Origin: Thamnaconus septentrionalis
Lineage: Eukaryota; Chordata; Actinopteri; Tetraodontiformes; Monacanthidae
Length of the DNA stretch: 64,000 nucleotides
Assembly (NCBI GenBank): GCA_009823395.1
Contig: CM020519.1
Location: 17,167,501 to 17,231,500, forward strand
Direction: 5' to 3'
Part shown: positions 46,487 to 56,510 of the stretch, piece after piece
Numbering within the stretch: position 1 is the first letter of the stretch
Layout: every line of letters starts with the position of its first letter
Translations under genes and position numbers: made by a program
Notes under the pieces: generated by a model
The model's input: only the letters and a program-made list of their open reading frames with translations
Told to the model about the DNA's origin: nothing
The model's database searches: none

Positions 46487-46804
46487 AAGAAAGTTATATA
46501 CACACTGTAAAATTAAATTAAACTTTATACAAATATTAAATTACTATCTTCACACCCACTGCCATTTACAGAGGAAGAACCAAAGCTGAAAGCATTGAAA
46601 TTAAGGATCGAGATGCGTGGTCTTTTTTCTTTTCTTTTTTTTTTTTTTTAGCCTGTTGTTTTGGAGGATGCAACACTGTACAACAGTGCCTGAGCGCATT
46701 TAACCCATTTTTTTATATTCACCACCATTATGTTTGAATGCTTTGTTGCAATTGAAAAGAAAATGCATTGTAAAAGTATAGGTGCTTAAATGCTCGTCAT
46801 CAAT

Positions 46805-46813
46805 CGTCATCAC

Positions 46814-46851
<38 letters not shown>
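46805..46851. repeat. (ATC)n microsatellite
   Basis: About 14 ATC units in the presumed susd6 3' UTR. Confidence 0.9.
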
Positions 46852-46852
<1 letters not shown>

Positions 46853-47569
46853 CAGTAGCTGGAAAAGCCAGGGGAAGACAGAGAGGGATGGACATTCCCT
46901 TAGCCATGTCCACAACCAAAAACAATTTTTTTTTTTATTGATAATTACACAGACTGTTTTATGCATAGGATAGAAAAAGAACAGCGTAAGGCCATTGGGG
47001 GCAAGTTGGGGGGGCATGGGGGTGGCAACAGAACACATTGCAACTGTAGAGCATCCAACGCAGAGGCATAACATTATACATCCAAAGAAAACCAAAAACA
47101 AAAAAAAACAAGTCTAAGGCAACATTGTTTGCATTATTAATGTCGTCGCTGAAAGTGACAAACAGCCACAAATGTTTTAATTAAAAAAAAAAGAAAAAAA
47201 GAAAAAGTATTTCTCGGGGTTCGAAAGGAGTCATGCCGTTTCCATGGTAACCCGCTTCAACCACCGAAGCTTTTCAGGCAATGATGAAAACAAAGGATGA
47301 TTTCTGATTTAACTCCAACTCTCTCTTGTGCTGACAGCCTGTGGTTTGGGGTTGGTTCTTTGATCAAAGCCCTCGAGTTCAGCCGTGCACCCCAATCATC
47401 TTTGTTCTGAGACGCAACAGACACTTGGGTGCAGCTGGCAGTGCGGGGAAGAGGAGGAGAAGAGCAGTCAAGTCTAATTCCTGTCTGTGAGACGGTTCCC
47501 TGCAAGCGTGTTGCATTCTCGCCAATCCCGCATGCTAGTGACTAACGCCACCGCAGAACAGCGTCAGTG

Positions 47570-47573
<4 letters not shown>

Positions 47574-47616
<43 letters not shown>
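47574..47616. repeat. (GA)n microsatellite
   Basis: About 21 GA units in the presumed susd6 3' UTR. Confidence 0.9.
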
Positions 47617-47619
<3 letters not shown>

Positions 47620-48259
47620 CGAGAGGGAGAGACGTACGGACGGAGGCGGCTTCATGCATCATCGCTCGGTGTGGGCTGCCCTGCTGTGGAACTGCGGTTG
47701 AGAAACGACATGCATCATTTGCAAAAAGCGGCCTGTGAGATTTAATGTAAGAACGAAACAAAAGAAGAACACCACATCGGCCGCCACTCGCAACTTTTCA
47801 AGCGCAGCAGGAAGACGAGTCTAGTTTCTGAGCAGTGGGGGGGGGGGGGGTTGGGGTGGGGGCGAGTAATCTAGACTTTTTCCACTGAAGAAGTTGAACT
47901 GCGGCAGCCGCGTGGACTGGAGCCTCGCTGCACCTGGAGAAGAGGCCAGCCAGTTCATACAGACAGACGGCCTGGACACGCAGTGCAGGAGCAGCTGCGG
48001 GACGTGTGACGCTGAGTCGGCGATGCCGTCTGGGTCCTCGCTGCTGCTCCGTCACCTCAGTGTTTGGCTCCGCGTGGCGAGCAACGGACGTCGTTCCGAG
48101 TCTCTCTCGTTTTTCTTTGCCCCCTGTTGGCCAACGAAGGTAGCGCCGAGGTCGGTGGGTTTTGATTGACGGCCGCCGTCAAAGTCCTGGGCCGGCAGTG
48201 GGAGGGGAGAGGCGGGGCGGTGGGAGGGGCTACGATGCTGACCGCAGGCCCGGCGAGCT

Positions 48260-50303
48260 TCATGCTTCCTTCAGCAGGGGGATATCTGCAGGGACACACA
48301 CGAGAGGGACGTGTTCACTTCCAGCGCACTTTTACAGGCGTTAATAAATAAATAAACAGTATAATATGATATGATATAATATCAATACACAATACAGGGC
48401 CAACACAAATGACTGCATTTCTCTCAGACTGTGACTGAGACGCATTTCCATGCATTCTTCTATTTAAACGCGTGAGTGTAATTGGTGTTTAAGACTTCTT
48501 TCGTGGGTCCTTATGCCTGATTTAAAATTTTAAACCGCTGCAATTTTTCCCCACACAGCCCACTAAATCACACAAATCATTTGTGAAGCCATTACATTTT
48601 AATTGGACAACACCGAAAATGGGGCATTTCGATTTTTCATCGAGGATTCACGGCGTATCCTTGACACCCGGTAGCAGATCGGTAAAAATCTAGTGTAAAT
48701 GGAAATATTGGAAAGCTGTGCACTCATTTGTGTAATTCTGTATAATTACAGAGGTAGGGGTGGGAATCAAGAACCGGTTCCGACTTGATCGATTCCATCG
48801 GAATTGTGCACCTCCGATGTTATCGATTCTTCTTAACGATCCCCGCACGGCTACGCCGCAGTAGTCAGGGACACTGTGGCGCTCATCTCCTTCAGCCAGG
48901 AGGAAACATGGAGCGAAGGAAGCCATGGAAAGCATGGCTCCATTTCGGAAAAAGAGACGAGAGCACTGCCGCGTGCAGTTAGCGCAACGCCCTCGTCTCA
49001 CGTAGAGGTGCAAATGCTGTACCTCCAATGTGCGGGTGTTTGACAGTCTCCGTGCTAGTGCTAGTACTGCTGACATTGCTGCTGCTGCAGCTGCAAGCTC
49101 CACTGTGACCTCGGCCGACGACGGTAACATCCATGTTAAATATATCCTGCATCTGGCAACCCGTCACCCTGCACGCAGCATGCAGTCTTTGATTATTTAG
49201 GCCAAGCTACGTAGAAATATTTTCCTTTTAGAAAATGATGGTGGCGAGGATGAGACAGTCACAGTTACCCCCTTCAAGAGCAGATACACTCATATTCTTG
49301 CATAAAAGTGGGATTTATGGTCATTCTGTGTAGTCTCCGAGGAGTTTACAGCAACGGTATTTTCAAAATGTTATCTAGGCATACATGCCTGTTTTTCTGA
49401 AGAGAGGACTTTTCACTGTTTTATATCACTTCCAAGAAAAGGAGAGTTTAACTATTGACTGACATTTGGTTAAAGCAACAAAATTTGCATTTTTGTTTTG
49501 AATGTTACGAGAGTCGGACACAGTTAAATCACTGTTTAAGCTAATTATGTTCATGTTGTCTTGTGCAGACATTTTGTAAAAAAAAATAAAATGGTTGCTT
49601 TTGGTGCTGAAGACTGTGTAGAAGAACTTTTTTCCCTCAAGAAACTACTCGGGAATCGTTAGGAGAATTGATAAGGACTTGGATGGCATTGATATTGATA
49701 AAATCTCATCAATTCCCAACCGTATGCAAAGAGAATGTAGGCCAACTCGCTCGTCTTACCGTCTGAAAACTCATCTGAAGAGGTGACGGAAAGCAGACTG
49801 TGCTGGTCACTGCTCTCAGAGTCTCTGCGGAGTGGGATGGGGGCGGCGCACGCACCCCCGGGGTGCTCTCTGTCCCATGAGTAGGGGGAGGAGGAGGACG
49901 AGGAGGAGGAGGAAGGAGCCTGATGAACCAGCACCGTCTCTGCATGGCGGCGGGAGTAGGAGGAGGAGGAGGAGGACGACGTGGAGGTGGACGGGAGGCA
50001 GAAATCCAAGTCTCTGTGGTGGCGCCCCCTGCTGGGGCCCTGGCCTCCGGCGGCCCCCTGATGGAGGCCCTCCGAGAGCACGATGGGCACGCGAGACTCC
50101 GGCGGCGGCGGCGGCGGCGGCGGGAGGGCGGCGGATCCGAGGCTCCGCCCAGCCCGCTGCTGCCGTACACGGCCTCCTCGTAGGAGGGCAGCGCCACCTG
50201 GACGCCCTCCACCATGATGGAGCTGGCCTGGCCCGACACCCCCTGCTCCCTCCTGTGGACACAGAGGCAGAGCGTGAGTCGGGCCATGCGAGATCAGTGC
50301 CAA

Positions 50304-50334
<31 letters not shown>

Positions 50335-53300
50335 AACAAATTTTATACAGCGCCTTTCACAGCACTCAAGGACACTTTACAGAAGAATAAAACACAATAA
50401 AATAAATAAGAACAAGAGACAATTAAAAGAGAACAATAGAATCACAGGGAGTGCGCAGATGTAAACAGATGGGTTTTGAGTCTGGATCTTTTCTGCTGTC
50501 ATGGTTGGCCTGACTACTGCCTCTAGAGTGCTTTGAAGAAGGTGGAGAACGCATCTGATGGTTGGTTGGACACCATGGTAGAGACGGCGTCCTGTGAAGC
50601 CAAGCTTTAGAAAACTGAAAGGCAAAGAGGCTGAAGACGAGGTGGGAACTTCTGTCTGGAGTTACACGAGGCAGAGCAGCAGTGAATCACAGCAATCAAC
50701 ACGGCAGGTGACGAGGCTGTGAAGTAGAATGGCAGTGGTGTGAGGGGCGAGAGACGATTAATGTTGCGTAAATGGAAATATGCAGACCGAGAGATGTTAT
50801 TAATGTGGGAGTGGACAGAAAGTGAGCTGTCAAGGACGACACCCAGACTCTTGACCTGGGGGGAGGGGGGCACTGTGGAGCCGTCCATGGTGAGGGGGAA
50901 AACTGCCAGCTTTGGATAGGGAGGATCTGGTGCCAATAACCAGAAGTTCGGTTTCATCGCCGTTTAATTTGAGGAAGTTTGCAACGACTGCTACGGCGCC
51001 ACCGTGCTTTTACTTTCATTTCTCAAGTGTTTAACAAATTCCAGCGAGGCGCCAAGAGAGGCCGTCGGATCAGGAGGATCCGGTCTGGGAAACTGGTTTC
51101 GCGAGGAACAGGCGACGGCCGACCAGCACAATCTGTTTTGTTGCCGCTGCGCGATTATAATGAGGGGCGGAGAACAGGTCGCGCCCTCCAAAGTAAACAC
51201 GGCGACTGGTCTTGAGGAGCCTGACCCCAACGGAGACTGAGCAAGGCTCAGAGATTCTGGCTGTGACGCTTTTTGGTAGAAGGGAAGAAAAAAAACAGCA
51301 CAGACCACGATCAACGCAGATCCCAGGTGGTAGAAACGCTCTTTAGCGTGGACATGAGGTTTTGACTGATAAGGAGGGAGGCTGGCACTTCCACTATTTG
51401 ACCATTTTAACATTCAGTCTGATTTGGGGTCGGGGTTATCGATAGGTAAGGTGACGCTTGAAATGTTTGGAGATTTTGAAGAAGAAACAGCGACGCCAAG
51501 TGCTCTCCCCCTCCTGAGCTTGCTAGCTGGCGCCAACTACGGTGGCCTGCGCACCCAAACCTGGACATCTCGTCCACCTGCTTCTTCTTCTTCTTCGCTG
51601 GTTTATTTGAGGTCGTGAGCGTTCACCCTAAATACAGACGGGCAGAATTGTCCACATCAGGCTTCATTAAAAATGTGGCGGTGCGAGATGGCAGCTAACT
51701 GGGAGCAAGACCCCGTGTTCTGTGCATATTCCCATTTACAAATAGCAACTGTTCAATTGGTAGGAAAAACAAATTACTTTTATTGTACTGTAAGTATACA
51801 CTTTAATGGATGTTTTCTTTTTTTTTTTATATATAGATGGGCTGTATATTAAGCATAAACCAGGACAAATTTTACACACTTGACCTTTAATTTTTCTGGT
51901 CTTTAAATGGGCAAAAAAGTAACCAGGCGTCAGTACGTGGGGAATTTTTTTTTTTTCTAGAAATGTGACTCAACATGCTGCCCACTGCACCTGTGACCAA
52001 TTTAATGCTGTATAGAATTTGCAGCCCAAGTAAAATCCCTGACATTCCCGCACGCTCCTAATGTGCAAAAGTTGCCTGCAGGCGCGGCTGCGATTCAACC
52101 ATTTAATGAGGGATGAGTTCCATTTAGTGCGGCCGATTAGCTCACTCTTTTTGACCCGAATGGAACGGGAATGTGATTAGCATTGCTGAGTGCAGCTAAG
52201 GTAGAATAAAAGGCTGCTGTGAGAAGGTCTACAATGCAGAGATGTCCGGGATTGATGTTGTGATGCCGCCGCAGCAGCAGGAGTGTCTCGATCAGCCACA
52301 TTAGCAACTTTGCATTGATTGGGGGTAAATATTGTTCTTCACCGAGGTAACTGCTGCTGTAAGAGTTGATACTGTTGCATCCCTGCTCTACTGTGCCAAG
52401 GTGATGCGCCTCAATACTTAAGCCTCCATATTTATATTATTTATTTAGTCCACCCAAAATGAATACACGTCATAATACTGTCAAATAAGACGCGACAACT
52501 CAAGAATCCAAAGGCAATTTTAAGATTCCTCAACAAAGTTTGAATAAGTCCACCAAAAGTTGAAAATGTGTCCACTAAACTGCGCATTGTCGCTGATTCG
52601 TAAGAGAGAGCAACGAGACGAAAATGAAACAAACTATTGAACTGTTAAATTATTCAACAATTGAACATGTTGGTGCAGCTGCTGCGCCAACGCGCCACGT
52701 TGTTCACATTATAGATTGCAGATGATTAATATTCTACTTCAAACATCGTGGGTTCGTCGTGGTGGCAACCAGATCTCAGTCTTAGCGGTTCTCAGGGCTC
52801 ATCCAATCACAGGACGCGTACGTGTGAAGTTTAGCGTAAAGTCAGCTAGCTGGTCTCGGCATCGCAGACTCCATGACCTGAACGGCCATTGCAACGGACT
52901 GGCGTCCGTTCACCTGAAGCGAACAGGAGCCTGCAATGTTGATTCTGCTGGCCTCAGTTGGATTTCATGGAACCTGACAACGCAAGCTAGCTGAAATATA
53001 ATTGGATAAGAATTTATTTTTGACATACTTATGGGAAAATGTACTTTTTCTGAGAGTGTTGAGGCCAGAAGAGAAGGCATAGCTGGCCCTGACGGTCCTT
53101 TACAACCGCCAGCAGCTAACATCGTGACTTTCATCCGACTCTTGTGTTGTCCTCACCTGCTGTGATGGAAGGACTTGAGCTTTGGCTGCACGAGGACAAA
53201 CAGCACGACTAAAAGCAGGATGAGGATCACAGAACTGGCCGTGGACATGACAATGGACAGGGCTGGTATGCCGAGCGGAGAGCTGGGCTCCTTGTCTGCT

Positions 53301-54834
53301 GGACAGAGAGAGAGGGAAAAAAAAGTCGGGGAAGTGAAAATGCGGCCTGTGGGGTTTTTGATTTGCACGTTTTACTGCGACAGGCAGCCAGACGGGACCT
53401 TCTGTGAGCCGGCAGCTGATCTGCATGGGGCCGTCCCACTCGCCGTTCTGGCAGGTGAGGAATCTGTAGTCGCCCTTCAGGGCGTAGCCCTCGTCGCAGA
53501 AGTACTCGATGACAGTTTTCTGGGTGAGCTGGTGGCAGGGCGACGGGTGACAGCGGTAGCCCCCGTTCTCCGGCTCGGTCGGGGGGGAACAGACTGGAAG
53601 GAGAGGGGGAAAAAGCGACATCAGTTGGAGTGGCGGTGCCGCAACGCAATAATGACACACAAAAAGTGAGTGTTTGTGATGGAGCACTGAATGACTGTGG
53701 GAAAACCTGAGCGTTACGGCGCCGCGAGTCGTGATTTTGCAATTGAGTTTCGACTGCAGGCATGCGAGTCCAGAGGAAGTGTGCAACAGCCACTTTTACA
53801 TGCAAGTTTTGGGAAGTGAGATAAAAACTCTTCCATTACGTTGAAAGGGAAAATAAAACTAGTCCTAATTACAGTGTAAAGCAGGGGTCACCAATCTTGT
53901 CTCTTCTAGCTCTTCCACTATAGTTCCTCTAGTGTTCTTTTCGTGTAAGTCCCCTCAGTCTTTGTCTATACGTGAATATGTGTTGTGTTTGTTGTTTTTT
54001 TGTATTGTATTGTTTTTTTTCTGTCCTCTTCTAATTTTGTACTATCTTTTTATTTATCTTTGTCCCCTTCTGAAGGATGATTATAATTGCCATCATTTTT
54101 GTTGTTATTTGCCTTCATTTTATTTATTTATTTATTTATTTATTTTTTATTTTAATCTTATCTTATTTTTATTTTTTTGTTATTCTTGTTCACCAGTGCC
54201 TTCACTGTGTTTTGTCCCATGGCATGTTCTTGGCCTTGGGCTTGATTTTCTGTATTGTTTTTCTGTCTTTACTTGAAATATTAATAAAAAATTGATCAAA
54301 AAAAAAACAAAACTGAGAGCCACTTCATGCCTATTGGGTCACACGAGGGGCCAGCACTTTGCGACACTCCCCTGAAATAACACATTTTCTCGGTTAGCCT
54401 TTAGTTACATACTATTATTAATGATACTGATCTATGTAAAGACACCAATCACACTAATGAGTTATCAATAATTGTCAGCAATGACTTCACCAGGTTGGAT
54501 AAAACAGAACAGTGGTTCCACGGGCACCACGTTGGTGGCCGCCGGTCTGAGGTCTGGAATAGCGGGAAAGAAAAGCTAATGGCGCAGGCAACAAGAGAAA
54601 AGAAGCCTCTCCTGCTGAGCGGGTCGGACTCGCGCTCACCGTTACTCCGGACGCAGCGCGGCGGCTGGTGGGACCAGACGCCCAGACTGGTGCAAATGAT
54701 GCTGGTGGGCCCATCGGGCGTGTAGCCGGGCTCGCAGCCGTACGTCAGCAGGGAGCCCGGCGGAAAGGATCCCCGGTTGGCCTCCGTCCGGTTGAGCAGG
54801 TCCCCGTGCTGCACGCCGAGCGGCCGCGCGCAAC
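48260..54834 (-). CDS. susd6: Sushi domain-containing protein 6, C-terminal five exons, with one frame break
   Basis: Single-pass membrane protein; the mammalian gene is p53-responsive and its cytosolic tail carries PPxY-like motifs. Exons in coding order: 54640-54834 (sushi), 53399-53593 (sushi), 53157-53295 (stalk and membrane), 49760-50252 (cytosolic tail), 48260-48285 (last residues). The sushi modules show the expected Cys and Trp spacing (CARPLGVQHG to WSHQPPRC; VCSPPTEPENGG to GEWDGPMQISC). The membrane segment is SSVILILLLVVLFVLVQPKL, followed by the basic stop-transfer KSFHHSRR. Tail motifs: VEGVQVALPSYEEAVYGSSG (with LPSYEEAVY), VPIVLSEG, SLLSVTSSDEFSD, and the terminal DIPLLKEA. 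The tail exon is 493 nt, which is incompatible with its two flanking phases. The signal-peptide exon was not found, so the gene is 5'-incomplete. Neighbour srsf5 supports orthology. Confidence 0.92.
48750..49725 (+). mobile_element. hAT/ZBED-type transposon remnant
   Basis: The left end is TAGGGGTGGGAATCAAGAAC and the right end ATCAATTCCCAACC is an inverted partner. A plus-strand stretch from 48908 reads MERRKPWKAWLHFGKRDEST, with the WxHF of a BED zinc finger, then stops. Lies in the last susd6 intron. No convincing target duplication. Confidence 0.6.
49760..50252 (-). other. susd6: susd6 cytosolic-tail exon with frame break at a CGC repeat
   Basis: Entering phase (AG|G from the membrane exon) gives the frame of MVEGVQVALPSYEEAVYGSSG. 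Leaving phase (G|AT into the last exon) and the family motifs VPIVLSEG and SLLSVTSSDEFSD lie one frame away. The switch falls in or beside the (GGC)n run at 50101-50129. One base is missing, or two are extra. Confidence 0.85.
50101..50129. repeat. (GGC)n trinucleotide repeat in the susd6 coding exon
   Basis: Eight or so GGC/CGG units followed by GGGAGGGCGGCGG. It encodes a run of Arg in one frame and Pro in the other on the minus strand. It is the likely site of the frame break. Confidence 0.9.
50306..50957 (-). mobile_element. Non-LTR retrotransposon 3' end (L2/Rex1-like)
   Basis: The minus-strand frame 50957-50607 encodes the end of a reverse-transcriptase protein with KSLGVVLDSSLSVHSHINNI and YFHLRNINRLSPL, the usual C-terminal motif of fish L2/Rex1-type LINEs. 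The 3' UTR and a tail of TTA repeats (50306-50338 as AAT on plus) follow. The copy is 5'-truncated. Confidence 0.8.
51436..51890. mobile_element. TTAA-ended MITE (third copy)
   Basis: Ends TTACACACTTGACCTTTAA (right). The left end is diverged. The interior GGTGGCCTGCGCACCCAAAC matches 40880, and the block around 51690 is the inverse of 11060-11090 in the short copy. Lies in a susd6 intron. Confidence 0.6.
51891..53156 (-). other. susd6: susd6 intron, no exon seen
   Basis: Intronic DNA between the membrane exon and the tail exon. No further exon or clear transposon end was recognised. Confidence 0.5.
53882..54345 (+). mobile_element. Nested insertion: hAT-like flanks around a poly-A retroposed 3' end
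   Basis: CAGGGGTCACCAATCTTG (53882) is a typical hAT-like left end, and GAGAGCCACTTCATGCCTATTGGGT (from 54314) looks like its continuation. Between them a T-rich segment ends in AATAAAAAATTGATC plus a poly-A run (54300-54309), as in a retroposed 3' end. Lies in the intron between the sushi exons. Confidence 0.4.
54640..54834 (-). other. susd6: susd6 N-terminal sushi (CCP) exon, 195 nt, phase 1-1
   Basis: A complete CCP module with one N-glycosylation sequon (NRT). It has exactly the length and phase of the following sushi exon (53399-53593), so it can be skipped or duplicated without breaking the frame. It resembles the third CCP of SUSD4 (C.RPL start, FP.G...Y.C.PG, WS..PPRC). Confidence 0.85.
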
Positions 54835-54872
54835 CTGCAGACGGGACAGAGAAAAACAGAGAGAGTGAAAAC

Positions 54873-54973
54873 GCTGCCGCTGCTGCCGCTGCTGCCGCTG
54901 CTGCCGCTGCTGCCGCTGCTGCCGCTGCTGCCGCTGCTGCCGCTGCTGCCGCTGCTGCTGCTGCTGCCGCTGC
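54873..54973. repeat. 9-bp minisatellite (GCTGCCGCT)n, about 11 copies
   Basis: Pure GCTGCCGCT units on the plus strand (GGCAGCAGC-type on the susd6 transcript), placed 38-138 bases upstream of the sushi exon acceptor at 54835. Confidence 0.95.
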
Positions 54974-55082
54974 CCGACCACAATAAATCCCAACAACTGC
55001 CCCCCCGGGCCGCTCGGCTTCTCCTCAACTCTCGCCACTAATTTACCACAGCACACACACACCTGGAGCACACACACTACAC

Positions 55083-55087
<5 letters not shown>

Positions 55088-55127
<40 letters not shown>
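55088..55127. repeat. (CA)n microsatellite
   Basis: About 20 CA units in the susd6 5' intron. Further (GA)n at 55256-55288, (GT)n at 55373-55400 and (CA)n at 55492-55518 follow. Confidence 0.9.
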
Positions 55128-55128
<1 letters not shown>

Positions 55129-55252
55129 ATTCTCAACTCCTTCCTGTGAGAACTCTGGAGTTTTGATTTTCACCGCAGCCGCAAACCAGAGGATTACAAC
55201 CTGTGCTGCACCTCCTCAGCTCTTTCACACACACATAGGATACGATAGGAGG

Positions 55253-55292
<40 letters not shown>

Positions 55293-55369
55293 CATTTGGA
55301 CGACACAAGCAGCCCAAATCCGTTGGATCTGACAAAACACGGCAGCACCTGTGTAAACGCAGACAGGGT

Positions 55370-55402
<33 letters not shown>

Positions 55403-55670
55403 GGTGTCCTCCCTGCATGTTTCAGTGCCACTGATCCTCCGCAAACAAGCGCCGAGCTTATGAAGAACTCAGACACCGATGCCAGCCCCCCCACACACAC
55501 ACACACACACACACACACCCGGACCCTTCCACAACTCGATGGGGTCTCCTGTGAAGCAGCCATGCCAGGATCTGGACCGGACTTTTAAACTGAAATGCCA
55601 ATAAACAACAAAAGCAACATCCGGACTGAAGATCGGACAGATCTCAATTAGCAAATGTATCTCCAGAAAT

Positions 55671-55862
55671 CTTTTCTGCTGTCATGGTTGGCCTGACTAC
55701 TGCCTCTAGAGTGCTTTGAAGAAGGTGGAGGACGCATCTGATGGTCGGTTGGACACCATGGTAGAGACGGCGTCCTGTGAAGCCAAGCGTTAGAAAACTG
55801 AAAGGCAAAGAGGCTGAAGACGAGGTGGGAACTTCTGTCTGGAGTTACACGAGGCAGAGCAG
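55671..55862 (-). mobile_element. 192-bp internal LINE fragment duplicated from or with 50488-50679
   Basis: Matches 50488-50679 over 192 bases with only three differences that I can see (for example GGTCGG for GGTTGG). It ends abruptly on both sides and lacks the 3' tail. Confidence 0.85.
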
Positions 55863-56479
55863 AAACTCAACCTCATGTCTTTTACGCTGCGGACTGGATT
55901 TCCACAAGTCTGAAGTCTGTTTGCCCGGTGTGATCTTATTTCCATGACATGTTCCAGATGTACACACAACAAAACAACTCATGTGTCACGAGCTCGTACT
56001 TTTCTCAGTGTTCCTTTTCTATGTTCCTTAAAAAAAAAAAAAAAAAAAAAAAGCTTTCCGCCGTTCAACTGTGTGTTGTCCAACCGTGCGTTATCCACAT
56101 CTGCGGTTGATCGCGTTTGTTTCCACCTGCTTGGTTCAGGCCAAGTGAACCTCGGAGCCTCCGCACGCGGCCGTGACCACAAGACTTGAATCGTTTTTCG
56201 AACACAATCATTGAAGGCGACAAGAGGTTGGCGGAGACGGGGGAGAGAATTTGCGACAGCTTTTTCTCGGCTGATGACTCGTAAACGGGGAATAAAAACG
56301 CCCGCGGGATCAAAAGGGAAAAAAAAAACACACTAGTAAACACCGTCCAAGCGAAAACCGTGCGGCTCAGCATTTAATCCATGGTCAAAAACATATCAGC
56401 AGTGCTTTATTGCCAGGGTCTTATCGCTTAGAAACAAACACGTCGACACTGCGAGCTGACACACTGCTTCCCCTCAGCG

Positions 56480-56510
<31 letters not shown>

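Larger units (their letters stand above)
46480..48259 (-). other. susd6: susd6 3' UTR
   Basis: From the susd6 stop codon (48260-48262) leftwards. It contains an (ATC)n run (46805-46851), poly-A/T runs, and a (GA)n run (47574-47616). Confidence 0.6.

Noticed and set aside
49832..50464. Plus-strand 210-codon ORF opposite the susd6 tail exon
   Set aside because: GC-rich shadow of a minus-strand exon with matching splice sites and family motifs.
54777..54986. ORF encoding a long poly-Ala tract
   Set aside because: Translation of the GCTGCCGCT minisatellite in an intron.
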